Assembly: GCA_019448385.1 (NCBI GenBank)
Contig: JAGTXO010000038.1
Coordinates: forward strand, 305,945 to 369,944
From: Diacronema lutheri
Taxonomy: Eukaryota; Haptophyta; Pavlovophyceae; Pavlovales; Pavlovaceae
Direction: 5' to 3'
Length of the DNA stretch: 64,000 nucleotides
Shown in pieces: positions 19,273-31,342 of the stretch. The position numbers were made by a program, and so were the translations under genes. The notes under the pieces were generated by a model. It did not search any database. It was given only the letters and a program-made list of their open reading frames with translations, and was not told the DNA's origin. Position 1 is the stretch's first letter; each line of letters starts with the position of its first letter.

Positions 19273-22200
19273 ATGTCCTCGCTCTACCGCCCGCTCGCGC
19301 CGCCGTCGGAGGTGTCGCACTGCGCGGCGGGGCGGTTTGTGCCCGTGGGCTTCCGCGCGCCGCACGACGGGCTGCAGCTCGCGCTCGTGCGCGGCTGCGC
19401 GCTCGAGCTGTATGCGGTGCGCCCTATTGCGCCTGGTGCACAGCCACCACCACCTTCGCCGCCGCCGCCGCCGCCGCCGCAGCTCGTGCTGTGCGCACGC
19501 CTCGAGCTGTTTGGCGCGCCCGCCGCTCTCCTCACCGTGCCCGCGCGCGCGCACGCGCGGCGCGACGCGCACGCACGCGCACGGTCCGTGGCGGCCGGCG
19601 CGACGGCGCGCGCTGGCGCGGCCTCGGTCGCCGCCTCAGCCGCCGCCTTCGCCGTGGCGGAGGGCGCTGGCCTCGACGCGCTGCTCGCGGTCGTGCCGGA
19701 CGGCAAGGCGGCGCTGCTCCGCTGGGACGTGGCGGCGGGCGGGCTCGGCACGGTGGGCTACTACTTCCTCGAGGGGATGCTTACTGACGGCGGGCTCGGC
19801 GGCGCGGCCGCCGGTGGCGTTGCCGGCGCGGTCGGGCTTGGCGGCGCGTACGGTGCGGGCGGTGTGAGCGGCGCGCTGCTCGACGGCGCGGGCGGCGCGC
19901 CACGCGGCGGCGGCGAGCTGCCGCCGCCGCTTGCGGCCGTTGAGCCGCGCGGGCTGTGCGCCGCCGTGCTCGTGTGCGGCGTGTCGCTGTGCATCCTCGG
20001 CCTCGGCCCGATGGCGTCGCACGCGCTCCAACCGCAGCCGCCGCCGCCGCCGGCTGGCGCGGCGTGCGGCGCGGGCGTCGCGTCGCTCGCGCCGCCGGCC
20101 GAGTCCGGCGCGCAGCCGACGCGGCCGGCGGGCGTGACGGCCGGCGCGGCGGCGGCGGCCGGCGCGGCGGCGGAGGCGGACGACGCGGACGACGCGGGCG
20201 CAGCCTACGGCGGCACCGGCGCGCGCCAGGTCGGCCGTCTGGGCGACTGCTGGGCGGTGGGCGTTGACGCGCTCGCGTCAGCGCTCGCGCGCTTTGGCGG
20301 CGGCGGCGGCAGCGGCGGTGGCGACGGTGGCGGCGTGCTGCATGTGCGCGCGCTCGCGTTCGTGCAGCCGCCGTGTGCGCAGCCGACGCTCGTGCTGCTG
20401 CACGAGCCGCGCCAAACATGGGTGGGCCGCGCGCGGCTGCCGCCGGGCCGCGGCGAGCGGACGTGCGTGCTCAGCGCGTTTGCCCTCCACCCGCGCCGCC
20501 GCACGGTCGTACCCCTGTGGAACGTGCGCTCGCTGCCCTCCTGCTCGCACGCACTCGTCGCCGCGCCCCCCGCGCTGGGCGGCATGCTCGTGTGCGGGCG
20601 CAATGCCATCTGCCACGCCGCGCCCGGCCGCGCGTCGCTCTGCGCCCTCAACGCCTTCGCACGGGGCGCGGCGCACGGCGCGGCCGTGCTGCGCCGTGCG
20701 GGCGGCGCGGCGGGCGCGGCGGGCGCGCAGGCGGCGGGCGACGCGGCCGCTCGGGATGCGAGCGGCGGCGGCGCGGACGGCTCGGACGACGAGCGCGACG
20801 CCGCGGCCGCCGCCGCGGCCGCCACCGCATCCGACGGCGTCGGCTGCATCGCCGAGCCGTTTCGGCTCGTCGACGCGGCGCTGCCGCCGCAGACCGTCGC
20901 GGAGGCGGCCGCGCACGCCGGCGGCGTCGCGCTTGGCGCGCCGGTCTGCGTGCCGCTCGGCGGCGGCGGGCCAGGCGAGGCGCTGTTTGCCCTCGGCTGC
21001 CACGACGGTCGGCTGTGGCTCGCGACCGTACACGCGGCCGACGCGCACGGCGTTCGGTCGCTCCGGCTGGAACGGCTCGCCGGCTGCGCGCCGCTCTCGT
21101 GCGCGGCGGCGCTGCGCACGGCGGGCGGCGGCGCGGACGAGAGCGGGCGCGAGGCGCTGCTCTTCGTGGGCAGCGCCGCCGGCGAGTCGCTGCTGCTCGC
21201 CGTGTCGTCGGCGCCACGCGAGCAGCACGCGCCCGCCGACGGCGGCGCCGAGCAGGTGGGTGGTGCCGCTGCTGCTGGCCCCCTTGCTACGGCCCTCACG
21301 CACGCGCTTGTGCGCGGCGAGCTCGGCGGCGGCGCACGCGGCGCGCGCCGCGTGGACGCATCGGAGCTCGCGCGGCGGCTCGGCGAGGAGCTTGCGCTGT
21401 ACGCGCCAGAGAGCGCGGCGCGCGCGCGCGCCGACCCCGACGGTGCGAGCAGCGGCGCGCGCGCGCGCGCGGGGCAGCCGGCCGCGCGCGTGCGCGTGGT
21501 CGATCGGCTCAGCTGCACTGCGCCGCGTGTCGCGCACGCGCTGGGCGGAGGGCTGCCGCCGGAGGCGGCCGAGCCGCCGCACGGCAGAGAGCGCCGTGCG
21601 CGGTCGGCGTCGCGCGCGGCGGCCGCGGCGGCCGCGGCGTCGACGGCCGCGCGCTCCGCCGAGCGCGTGGCGTACGGCATCGCGCCCGCTGGCCGGCCGC
21701 GCGAGCTCGTCACGTGCTACGGGCGCGGCAGGCATGGCGCGCTCCTTGTCGAGCACTCTCGACTGCGCTTCGTGCCCGCGCTGCGGCTTGAGCTGCGCGT
21801 GCCGCCCGACGGCTGCGTCAGCGCGCTGCACGCCCTCGAGCACGCGCGGCGCGACGGCGCGCCGTTCGCACCCGCGCCCGAGCGCGGTAACGGCAACAAC
21901 GGCGGTAACGGCAACAGCGGCGGTGGCGACGACGGCGCGCGCGGCGCGCGCGGGTTGCCCGCCGCGCTCGCCGTCTGCCTGCTCGCGCCGGACGGCGCGG
22001 CGGAGTGCGAGGCTAAGACGGTGCTGTTGCACGCGGAGGCGGCCACGGGCGGCGGGCGCGCGCCGCCGCTCGCGCCGGCGCGGCGCGGCGCGCGAGGCCA
22101 CGCAGGCGACGACGACGATGACGATGGTCTGCTGCTCGGCGATGAGACGCTCGCGCTCAGTGCGCTGTGCGACGGCCGCTTCACCGCGCAGGTGACGACG

Positions 22201-24153
22201 CGCTCGCTGCTCATCGTCGCGAACAACGGCTTCCCGCGCTCCGACTCCTCGCCAACCGCTCTGACCGCCCGTGAGCTCGGCGGCACACGCGCGGCCGCGC
22301 GACACCCGGAGCGCGGCGGCGACGCGGGTTCGAACGCGGGTTCGAACGCGGGCTCGGACGGGGGCTCGGACGCGGACTCGGACGAGCCACTCGCCGCACT
22401 GCATCGGCGCGCGCGCCACGCGCGCGCGCCTCGCGACTTGTCCGATGGCTCGGACGCGCGCGGTGCGCACAGCGAGGCGAGGGGCGTGGTGGCGCACTGC
22501 GTCGATTTTGCAACGGAGTGCGGCGCGATGGCCGTCTCGGCTGCCGTCTGCGAGCCGTACGTGCTCGCGCTCCTCGCCGATGGCCGGACGGTCCTCGCCA
22601 TCGCCATCGCGCACCTGCCAGCGCCGACTGCAGCCGTTGGCAATTTGGGCGCGCGCCAGCTGCGCGGCGAGGCGCTGCGGCCGCCGCTGCCGCCGCCGTC
22701 GCCGTCGCAGCCGCCGTCGCAGCCGCAGCCGCAGCCGCAGCCGCAGCCGCAGCCGCAGCTGACGCTGCGCCTGCTGCCCTGGGCGGCCGACCCACCGGGC
22801 AGCGTGCACGCCGTGTCCCTCCACGGCTGCACGCGCGCCGAGGCGCGGATGTGGCTGCGAGGCGTCGGTGCCGAGCGGCCGCGCTGGGCGCGTGCCGACG
22901 AACACATCGGCGACGATGCGCAGTGCGACGACGAGGCGGGGGCCAAAGTGGGAGGCGGAACGGAGGCCGAGGCGCGCGCTTTGTCCGACCTGCCGCCGCT
23001 CCCGCTTGACGACGCCGAGATGTACGAGACTTACGCCCACGCCACGCCGAGCGGAGACGGCGGCCTTGGCGCGCGAGCGCGCGACGGCGGTGGCGCCGCC
23101 GCCGCCACCGCCGCCGCCGCCGCGCGCAGCGCGCCCGCGCGCAAGCGCGCGAGGCCGGCCGACGGCGACGCGGCCGGCGCCGATGCCGCGGCAGGCGGCG
23201 CGGGCGAGGGCGCGTGCGCCGCGTGGCTGCGCGTGTGCGCGATGGCGGACGGCTCGCTGCGCGTGTGCGCGCTGCCGCCGCCCGCCGCGCTGCCGCCGCC
23301 CGCCGCCCTTCCAGCAAACGGCGCGACGGCGGGTGGGCGGGCAACGCGCGCTCCCGCTGGCTGCGCGCCCGTCAGCCTCTTCCGCGCGGCCGCATGCGCA
23401 TGGCTGCCTACGCTCCTCGCGCACGATGGCGCCGTTGACCAGCCGGCGGCCGCAGCTGCGCTGCACGCCATCACGGGGACGCGACTGCGCGCCGACGCTG
23501 ACGACGGCGCGTTGAGCGCGCGCGCCGCCGGTGCGGACGCGGACGCGGGCGAGGGCGACGCCAAGGCGGACGCGCAGCCGCAGCCGCAGCAGGACGCCGA
23601 CGCTGACGCGCGCGCGCGCGCGGGCGGCACGGCGTCCGGCGCGCTCGCATCGGCGGGCGCGCGCGAGCAGCCGCCGCGCGCGCGCGGCGCGCAGCCGGCG
23701 TGCCCTCCGCCCCGCGTCGTGGAGGCGCGGCTGGCGCTGGTCGGCGATGAGCCGGACGGCGGCGGAAGCGGCGCGGATGGGTGCGGCGGCTGGCTGTGCT
23801 GCATCGCACTGCGTGTGCAGCCGCGCGGCTGCGCGTGGAGCACCAACGCGCTGTACGTTGCCTTCAGCACGGCGGACGGTGGCGCGCAGCCGCTCCGCTT
23901 CCGCAAGGAGCACACAGTCCTTAGCCGCGTCCCCGCCGCCACGCCGGGCGGAGGCGCAGGGGCGGCGCTCGCGCGCGCGCGATGCGCGCAGCGGCTGTGG
24001 CCGCTCGAGGCTGGCGTGGGCGGCGTGGGCGGTTGGGGCGGTCGCTGCCTGCTGCTGGGCGGCTCTCGGCCGTCCCTTCTCCTCGTCGTGCGCGGCGCCT
24101 CCGTGCTCCAACGCGTGGCGCTACCCAGCGACGAGGGCGCGCGCGGTGGCGGC

Positions 24154-24184
<31 letters not shown>

Positions 24185-24870
24185 ACGACGGTGGCGACGA
24201 CGACGACGTTGAGCTTGCAGGTGCCGCGCAGCTCTGCGCCGACGGCTGCGGCGGCTCCGGGCGCCGCCTTGCGCTCGTCGACTCTCGCGGCCGTCTGAGC
24301 GTTGGGTGGCTGCCGGCTGTGGGTGGGCTGCCGATTGTGGGCGGGCTGCCGGCTGTGGGCGGGCCGCCGGCTGTGGGCGGGCCGCCCGTGGCGCACGCGC
24401 CGACCGGCGGCGCGCAGCCTGCGCTCGGCGGCGCGTCGCTCGAGCGGAGCGGCTGCGTCGCCTCTTCCGTGCCGCTGCGCGCCACACCGCACGCGCTCTG
24501 CTACGCGCCGTGGGCGGACTGTTACGTCGTCGCGGCGTCTGCGCGCGTGCCGCTCCAACCGACCGCCGCACAGGCGCGCGCGGCGGCGGCGGCGGCGGCG
24601 CGCGCCACCGCCTCGGCGGCCGCGCCCGCCGCCGCGCCCGCGCCGTCGGCCGCGCCGCTGACCGCCGGCGGCAGCGTGCCGCTCTCCGCGCCGACGGAGC
24701 GGCTGCCGTCCGACTCCGCGGCGACGGAACGTGAGGCGTGGGAGCTGCGGCTGCTCTGCGCCGAGCGCTGGACGCACCTCGACTCGCGCAGGCTTGGCGC
24801 CGACGAGTGGGTCCTTGCGCTCAAGGCGCGCGCCCCCGCGCGGCGCGCAGCGGCGCGCGCGGCGCGGACG

Positions 24871-24906
<36 letters not shown>

Positions 24907-26452
24907 CGCCCCCCTTTCGCACGCCATCCGTCACACCGCGCCCTCCGCTGCACGCGCGTGCTCGCCCCGTTGCGCGCGGCGGCGGCGTCTCGGCAGACGG
25001 TTCGGCTCACGGCGCTCTCGGCGGACGAGCCCGCGCTCACCTCCGCGCGGCGCAGCGCGCGCGCGCTCGCCGGCGGCACGCGGCGCGTGCGGCCGCTCGT
25101 CGCCGTCGGCGTCGGCGTCTCGCGGAGCGAGCAGGTGGCGGACGTGAGCGGCTCGGGCCGGCTGCTGCTCTACGCGCTGCTGCCGCCCGTCCGGCCAGCG
25201 AGCGGCGCGCAGTCGGCCGCGCCACCGCCCGCGAGCGCGCGCTGCCGCTTGCGCCTCGTCTGCGCGCACTCGTTGCGCGCGCAGGTGACGGCGGTCGCGC
25301 AGCTCGGCACCATGCTGCTCGCGGCGGTGGGCACGCGGCTGCTCCTCTTCGCGCTGCGCGACGCGCCCGCGCGCACGCACAGCGCCAAGCGCGCGCGCGC
25401 CGCCACTGCCGACACGGGCGCGGCGGCGGGCGCGGCGGGCGCGGCGGGCGAGGCGCATGACGACGGCGGCGGCGACGCGGAGCGCGCGCGCGCGGCGGAG
25501 GTGGAGGCGGCGGAAGCGGAGGAGGGGCCGGCGGGCGGCGTGGTGAGCGGGCAGCTCGAGCCCGTCGCAGTGCACGACGTCTCTCTCTTCACAGTCTCGC
25601 TGAGCACGCTGCGCGGCTACGTGCTCGTCGCGGACGCGGCGCGCTGCTGCCGGCTCATCCTCTGGCGCGAGGGCACCCTCACCTTCGAGCAGCTCGGTGT
25701 GGACAACCGCGCGCTCTCGGCGAGCGCGGCCGAGTTTGTGACGGTGCGCCGCGCGCGCCGCGCGCGTCGCGCCGCGCCGCGCCGCGCCAACCACGCGCGC
25801 CACCGCGCCGCGCCGCGTGCGTGCGGCCGGTTGCGTGGCGCAGGATGGCGGCGCACTCTCCCTCGCGCTCGCAGACTCGGCAGGCTGCCTGCAGCTACTC
25901 GTGCACGGCAAGGCGGAGCGCGCGGGTGGCGCGCTCGTCGCCGCCGCCGGCGGCGGCGGCGGCCGCCTGCAGGTGCGTGCGGCGCTTCAGCTCGGCGCGC
26001 CTGCCCTCGCGCTCGCGCGCATCGCGCTGCCGCGGCCGGAAGAGCGCGCGGCACGCGCGGCACGCGCGGCACGCGCGGCACGCGCGGCTGGCGCGGCGCT
26101 CGCGCCGTCGCCGCAGCGCGTCGGCCTGCTGCTCGCGCTGCGCGACGGCTCGCTCTCGCTCCTCTGCCCGCTCGGCGCCGCGCCCTTCCGCCGCCTCGCG
26201 CTGCTGCAGGAGAAGCTCGTGAGCGCGCTGCCGCACGCGGCCGCTCTGCACCCGCGCGCCTTTCGCGCGCACCGGACGGGCGCGCGCTCGGCGGGCGTCC
26301 TCGCCGCCGCGCTCGACGGCGCGCTGCTCGACGCGTTCCTCGCGCTGCCCGTCGGCGCGCAGGAGCGGCTCGCCGCGCAGATTGGCACGCGCCGTGCGGC
26401 GGTGCTCGACGACCTTGACGATGCAACGGCGTGTGCCCTCCGCCTCTTCTGA
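19273..26452 (+). CDS. CPSF1: Cleavage and polyadenylation specificity factor subunit 1 (CPSF160)
   Basis: Scaffold of the pre-mRNA 3'-end processing complex that organises CPSF30 and WDR33 for AAUAAA recognition. Exons 19273-24825, 24997-25743, 25844-26452; 2,302 residues against about 1,440 in human, the excess being Ala/Gly-rich loops. N-terminal propeller matches: LELFGAPAALLTVP, YYFLEGMLTDG, QPTLVLLHEPRQTWVGRA, VVPLWNVRSLPSCSHALV and GRNAICHAAPGRASLCALNAF. C-terminal CPSF_A matches: EWVLALK joined to TVRLTALSADEPALTS, AQVTAVAQLGTMLLAAVGTR, GYVLVADAARCCRLILW, AEFVT joined to DGGALSLALADSAGCLQL, then LQEKLVSALPHAAALHPRAF and LDGALLDAFLALPVGAQERL as in animal CPSF1. The first intron has a GC donor. 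Short internal repeats (18-bp units near 24310-24390; CAGCCG near 22720) lie in loops. Converges on the next gene, 19 bp between stops. Confidence 0.9.
24826..24996 (+). other. GC-AG intron with C31 tract in CPSF1
   Basis: CTCAAG|GCGCGCGCCC to CGGCAG, 171 nt, phase 0, stop-free. Removal restores the conserved EWxxxxxKTVxL segment of CPSF160, strong support for the GC donor. C31 spans 24873-24903, 47 nt after the donor. Confidence 0.85.
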
Positions 26453-26471
26453 GCCCGGCAGCCACCAAGTG

Positions 26472-27524
26472 CTACGCGGCCTGGCGCGCGAGCGTGCGCC
26501 CGTTGAGCACGACTGCATCGGCGCTCAGAGCCGTGCCGCGCTGCTCGAGCGCGTCAGCGGCGTTGCGCGGTATGCGCGCAAAAGCCACGTCGTCCTCCCA
26601 CGCGATGGGCGGCTTGTACGAGGCCCACCGTGCGAGCGGCATGAGGTGCAGGGCGTGCCCTGAGGGCGTGCCTCGCGCCAGTCGGAATTCACCCTTCAGC
26701 AGCTCGTGCGAGTGCGACGTGCGCTCGCCGCCGTCCATCCAGCGGTGCGTGTGCAGCCGGAACTCGTAGCGCGCGGGCAGCAGCATCAGAAGTACCGAGT
26801 CGCCAATCTGGCCGTCGCCACCAAAGTGCCGCCCCTGCCCGTCGTAGTAGCGCACGGCTGCACCCACGGGCAGACGGCCGGCGAAGGGCAGCGGCAGCGT
26901 GGGCAGCTGCCAGAACGCGTCGCGCGCCGCCTGCCGCTCGGCGCCGCGCTGCGCCTTGTCGCGCGCGGCGGCCAGCGCAACCGCGCGCGCGCGTATCGGG
27001 TCGCACGCCGTCGCGATCGCGTCGGCACCGTCCTGGAAGCGCATCAGCTCGGACGCCCAGTACACGGTCGCTGCGGCCTCATCGCCCGCACGCCGCGCGA
27101 GGCCCGCCTCGGCGAGCGTCTGCGCGGGGCGTGAGAGGAAGACGAGCGGCGCCTGCTCGCCAGCGGCGCCCACGTCGGCCGCACCGTGCCCGAGCACGGC
27201 GCCGACCGCCGTCCGGCCGTCGCGCGGACGACTCGCGCCGGGCGCGCCCGCCGGCGCCGAAGTCGGCGGTGCCGCAGCAAAGAGCCGGATACGGTCGGGC
27301 GCAGGCGCGCGCCTCGGGTGCGTCGCGTGCAGCCTGGCCTGCAGCTCGGCCACCGTCGCCGCGCTCGGCAGCGCGAGGGTCGTCGGCTCCTCGTCCGGCC
27401 GCTGCTGCTGCACATCGCACCACACGACGCGCAGCCATGCGCCGGCGGGCGGCGACTCGGGCATGTTCAGCGTGACACCGCTGCCCGCGGCCGGCGCGCT
27501 GCCGGAGCCGACAGCCCCCATCAT
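26472..27524 (-). CDS. Protein of unknown function (350 aa)
   Basis: Intronless frame from ATG 27524 (a second ATG follows at once) to the stop at 26472. The N-terminal half contains a possible ubiquitin-like strand-helix pattern (LRVVWCDVQQ, TTLALPSAATVAELQARLHATHP, DRIRLFA). The C-terminal half is well mixed in composition and looks like a compact globular domain: AFWQLPTLPLPFAGRLPVG, AVRYYDGQGRHFGGDGQIGD, LLPARYEFRLHTHRWMDGGE, HSHELLKGEFRLARGTPSG. The cluster of His and Gly residues is notable but I cannot match it to a known catalytic motif. No signal peptide or membrane segment. It lies tail to tail with CPSF1. Confidence 0.6.
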   Translation of the reverse strand: MMGAVGSGSAPAAGSGVTLNMPESPPAGAWLRVVWCDVQQQRPDEEPTTLALPSAATVAELQARLHATHPRRAPAPDRIRLFAAAPPTSAPAGAPGASRPRDGRTAVGAVLGHGAADVGAAGEQAPLVFLSRPAQTLAEAGLARRAGDEAAATVYWASELMRFQDGADAIATACDPIRARAVALAAARDKAQRGAERQAARDAFWQLPTLPLPFAGRLPVGAAVRYYDGQGRHFGGDGQIGDSVLLMLLPARYEFRLHTHRWMDGGERTSHSHELLKGEFRLARGTPSGHALHLMPLARWASYKPPIAWEDDVAFARIPRNAADALEQRGTALSADAVVLNGRTLARQAA

Positions 27525-27745
27525 AGCGACGCTGGGCCGACGGTGTCAGCCATCGTGCGTACATCAGGGTCGGAGAGCAACGGAGAGCAACCGAGCGCAT
27601 GTCACAAGCCAATCACCAACAACAACTCGGAGATGCGAGACAAGCGGAGCATGCGGCGGCGCGCGCGCAGGCCCGCCGGTCGCATACGCCCAAGCGGCAG
27701 CTTGTGCGCGCGCACGGCGACCAACCACTGCAGCGACGACGGGGG

Positions 27746-30182
27746 CTACGCGCGCGCGGCTTGCGCTGCGGCGGCGAGCTGCGGCGCGGGCAGGCTCGGC
27801 AGCGCCGCGGCGATGCGCTCCGCCTCGCCGACGCCATAGGCGACGCAGTCTCCGAATGCGACGCCCGTGCGGTAGTTGCCGCCGAGGAAGAGGCCCGGGT
27901 TGCGCGCCTCAAACGCAGCAATCGCGTCGAGCACCTTGCCGTGGCCTTTCTCGTACTGCGGGATCGCGAGGGGCCAGAGGCGGCAGCCGAGCACCTTTGG
28001 CTGCACGCTGCTCCCCTCCTTGAGCAGCACCTTCTTCACGTCGCCATCGACAATCGAGACGATCGCATCGGTGGGCAGCGTGCCAAGCTGTGGGTCGCGG
28101 CTGCCGCCAATGTAGCTCAGGATGAGGGTCCGGCCCGGCGGCGCGCGCTCAGGGAAGAGAGATGACGACCAGATCGCGCCGAGCGTGCGCACGCCCTGCG
28201 TGCGCGGGATGAGGTGGCCAAAGCCCGACAGCTGGCCGCCATGCTCCGCCTTGAGCTCGGATGACGGGTACGCGAGCGTCACCGACGCGACCGCCGGGTA
28301 GCTGAGTGGCACGCGCGGGCGGCAGCGGGCGGGGCGACGAGGGCAGGGGAGGGTGTGCACAGGGTGTGCGCAGAGTGTGCGGAGAGTATGCGGAGAGTAT
28401 GCGGAGAGTGGGAGAGTATGCGCAGAGTATGCGGAGAGTGTGCGGAGGGTATGCTCGCGCGCGCGTGGGGCCCGGCGTGGCGGGCTCGTCGCGCGGCGGC
28501 GCCACACGGCAGCGCCACGCCGCAGCGCCGCGCGCACGCGCACACCGAACGGCGCGCAGCGCGGCGACGAGCTCGTCAGCGCCGGGCAGGCCGCGCAGGA
28601 TCTCGCCATACGCGTGGCTCGGGATGGTGAGGGCTGCAGCCCGGCATGCAACGCTCTCCTCCGCGCCCGCCGCGGTGCGGAAGGAGCACACGTACCCTCC
28701 ACCACTCGCCGCAGAGATGCGCCGCAGCGTGCGGCCCACGCGGACACGATCCTCGCCGAGCCGCGCGCTGATCGCGCGGGGCAGCGCCTGCAGCCCCTTG
28801 CGGAACGAGCCGAGCGCGCCGCCCGTCACGCGCTCCTTCATCAGCGCCGCGCCCTCGCGCCACTTTGCGATGAACTCGTCCGACTTGCGCTCGGCCTGCA
28901 GCTCGGAGAAGCGCTCGAGGCCGCCCGACAGGAGACCCGCGTTCGCGCCCTGCACGCGGGGCGCCGGCAGTCGCCGCGCGTCGGCGGATCGGCGGTCGGC
29001 GCGCTCGACCGCCGCGCGCGGAGGCGCAGGCGGAGGGGGAAAGAAAGGAAAGGAGGGGGGGGGGGGGGGGGGGCGGCTTTTCACCCGCGCCTCGAGGTTG
29101 TGAATCTTCTTGAGCGCCCATTGCATCGCCAGGCGCGACGGGTCGCCGGCATACACGCCGGACACGAAGGGGTCGATCACCTTCTCAAACACCTGAGCGG
29201 GACGCGAGGGCGCGGCGGGCGGCAAGTGCAGAGCCCGAGGGGGGAGGGGGGGGGGGGGGGGGGGGGTTCAGCCGACGCGGCGGGAGGGCGGCTGCGCGGC
29301 GGCTGCACACCTCGCGGCCAAGGTGGCGTGTGATGAAGGACTGGATGGACTCCTCCACACCGGGCGCGCTCTGCTCGCCGCTGTACGCGTCGACGCCCGT
29401 GTACCTGCGAGCAAAAGGGGTCGGTGGCGGCCGCGCGCGTGTGGGCGCGCCCGGACACGTGCGCAGCGCACGTGGCCTCGTCCGCGCGGCATGGCGCCAC
29501 GCGCGCGGGGCGCGCGCGCGCGTGCGGTGCTCACGGGCGAAGAATGCCAGGCACACCGAGCGCGCCGAGCGCCGCGCGAATCTTGCCCGGCCACGAGACG
29601 AGCTTGAAGTCGAGCGCGCCCTCGACGAGCGGGTTGTTGAGCGGCAGCGGGTAGAGCGCGCCCTCAAAGTAGACGAGGCGCGGAGCCTTTGCGTCGGCGA
29701 GGACCACCTCATCGGCCAGGCCCACGTCGTGCCTACCCAGCGCACGGTCCAGCGCGCGCGCGCGGCGATGAGGCACAGCGGCGCGGCGCGGCGCGCGCAC
29801 ACGGGGCGGCGGGCGCGGCGCGGCGCACTCGCGCGCGCGCGCACGCGAGCCGCATGATCTGCGCGGTGGGCTGGAAGGTGTTGGGGCCCTCCTCCCAAAG
29901 AAAGCCGTCTGCCTCTTTCGAGATCACGTTGCCGCCCACGTCGTCGCGCGCCTCCGTCACCAACACCGCCGGCACGCCCTGCTCGGTCGCGAGGTGGAAG
30001 CCGAGCGACGACCCGGAGATGCCAGAGCCGATGACGACCACGTCGACGACTGACGGCGCAGCGGAGGCGTGAACGCGCGCGCGCACCGGCGACGCGGCGC
30101 GGCGCGGCGCAGCCGCGCGCGCCGGTGCGCGCAGCGCCGCGGCCGGCGCCACCAGGAAGAGCGCGAACGCGAGGTTCCGCAT
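27746..30182 (-). CDS. PPOX: Protoporphyrinogen oxidase, plastid type
   Basis: FAD-dependent, oxygen-dependent oxidation of protoporphyrinogen IX to protoporphyrin IX, the last step shared by heme and chlorophyll synthesis. Exons 30182-29845, 29732-29535, 29404-29311, 29192-29085, 28949-28546, 28301-27746; 565 residues, near the plant length. The leader [20 protein letters not shown] is a signal peptide followed by an Arg/Ala-rich stretch, as in bipartite targeting to a complex plastid. The FAD site [17 protein letters not shown] is intact. Plant-like landmarks follow: [137 protein letters not shown]. Every junction restores the plant spacing. Exon 4 could instead end six bases earlier at a GC donor. 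Confidence 0.93.
28302..28545 (-). other. PPOX intron 5 with short tandem repeats
   Basis: GTGTGCGCG donor, CCACTCAG acceptor, 244 nt, phase 2. A block of 11-12 bp units of the form (gtatgc/gtgtgc)(g/a)gaga fills 28354-28452. Confidence 0.85.
28354..28452. repeat. Degenerate 11-12 bp tandem repeat
   Basis: Units such as gcggagagtat repeated eight or so times with small variants, inside PPOX intron 5. Confidence 0.85.
28950..29084 (-). other. PPOX intron 4 with C19 tract
   Basis: C19 at 29073-29055 lies only 11 nt from the GTGAAA donor. A GC donor at 29090 (CTCGAG|GCGCGG) is equally in frame and gives spacing closer to plant PPOX, so the exact donor is open. Confidence 0.75.
29193..29310 (-). 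other. PPOX intron 3 with C21 tract
   Basis: GT-AG, 118 nt, phase 0; C21 on the sense strand at 29266-29246, 44 nt from the donor. Removal joins RHLGRE to VFEKVIDPF, as in plant enzymes. Confidence 0.9.
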
Positions 30183-30208
30183 CGCCCTCGTTTCGTTTGG
30201 CGCGGCTG
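30183..30208. promoter_or_regulatory. 26-bp divergent space with an E2F-like box
   Basis: Lies between the ATG of PPOX (30182) and the ATG of the membrane/coiled-coil gene (30209). It contains TTTGGCGCG, which fits the E2F consensus TTTSSCGC. Function is inferred only. Confidence 0.35.
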
Positions 30209-31306
30209 ATGACAAGCCGGACACAGTCCGGGCGAGAAGACGGCGCCGGCATGCTCGGAGGCGAGGCAGACAGGCGGCGGCACGGCGGCGGGAAGGTGGC
30301 CGAGTGGCTGCGTTTTGCGCTGCTGCTCGCCGTCGCGTACGCCCTCTACTCGTCTCATTCCGCCCTCCGCGCCGGCCTTGACGCGCACGGCAAGGCTCTG
30401 GGTGCGCTGAGTGCGAGCGCGGCCAAGGCGGACGCCGCGGACGTGCCAGCGGCGGTGCGCGAGCTCGGCGCCGTGCTCGGCCGTGTTGAGCAGGCGGCGC
30501 ACGCGCAGCACAATCTACTCACGACGGTGCACGCCGACGAGATTGCGCACGCCGCCGAAGGCCGGCTGAGCGACGCGGTGCGCGGCGCGCGCGCCGAGCT
30601 GAGCGAGCTCGCCCTGCACGTGTCGCGCGCGCACGAGCAGACGGCGGGCGCGTTGCGCGAGGGGCAGCGCGCGAGCGAGGACGCGATCGGGCGCCTGACC
30701 GCTGCGCTCGACGCGCATGCCTCGCGCCTCGACCGCCTCGAGCCGGTGCTCACGCGCGCGGGCGGCATGGCACCGGCGGTCGGCGCGCGTGCGCAGCCGC
30801 CGTCGCATTCGCCCACGCCCGCCGGGAATGTGGACGGCGCGGCGGCGAAGGACGCAATTGCCGCGCGTGCGGCCACTGCGGCCGCTGGCGCTGCCGGCAG
30901 CAGCACCGCGGGCGGCGTCGAGCCGCCTGGCGGTACCGCCGGCGCGCTCGCAGACGAGGACGACGGCGTCGAGGAGGACACGGGCGCGGCTGGCATCGTC
31001 GAGAGCACCGCGGCCGCCGTGCGGCAGGCAGCGCCGGCGCTGTCTGATGACATCGGCACCGGCGCACCCGGCTCGGCCGGCGACACGGGCGAAGTTATCG
31101 CAGCTGCGCAGCCGGCCGCAGCTGCGGGCGAGGCTGACGATGAGGTCGTCGATGATGAGGGCGTGGCACACCAGGCGGCGTCTGACGGGGACGCAGACGG
31201 CGCGGCCGCCAAGGCGCGCGGTGGTAGCAGCCGGATGCGTGGCATGTTTGGCGCGAGCGCCGCCGCCGCGCGGGCCGCCGCTGGCGCGGTCGAGGCGCCC
31301 GTGTGA
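30209..31306 (+). CDS. Membrane-anchored coiled-coil protein of unknown function
   Basis: 365 residues from ATG ([14 protein letters not shown]). A single transmembrane helix, [18 protein letters not shown], near residue 40 follows a basic N-terminus, giving a likely type II anchor. After it come amphipathic helices with coiled-coil character ([78 protein letters not shown]) and then a long Ala/Gly/Asp-rich acidic tail with a basic end. No enzyme motif. A tether or organelle-contact protein is possible but unsupported. Its neighbour on the left is divergent PPOX; the thioredoxin-fold gene converges from the right with 36 bp between stops. Confidence 0.6.
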   Translation: MTSRTQSGREDGAGMLGGEADRRRHGGGKVAEWLRFALLLAVAYALYSSHSALRAGLDAHGKALGALSASAAKADAADVPAAVRELGAVLGRVEQAAHAQHNLLTTVHADEIAHAAEGRLSDAVRGARAELSELALHVSRAHEQTAGALREGQRASEDAIGRLTAALDAHASRLDRLEPVLTRAGGMAPAVGARAQPPSHSPTPAGNVDGAAAKDAIAARAATAAAGAAGSSTAGGVEPPGGTAGALADEDDGVEEDTGAAGIVESTAAAVRQAAPALSDDIGTGAPGSAGDTGEVIAAAQPAAAAGEADDEVVDDEGVAHQAASDGDADGAAAKARGGSSRMRGMFGASAAAARAAAGAVEAPV

Positions 31307-31342
31307 GCTCAAATGTCGAGTCGCTGAATGCACTCACTTACT

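Noticed and set aside
24873-24903. Poly-Pro coding stretch in CPSF1
   Set aside because: Removing a GC-AG intron restores the conserved CPSF160 segment exactly, so the C31 run is intronic.
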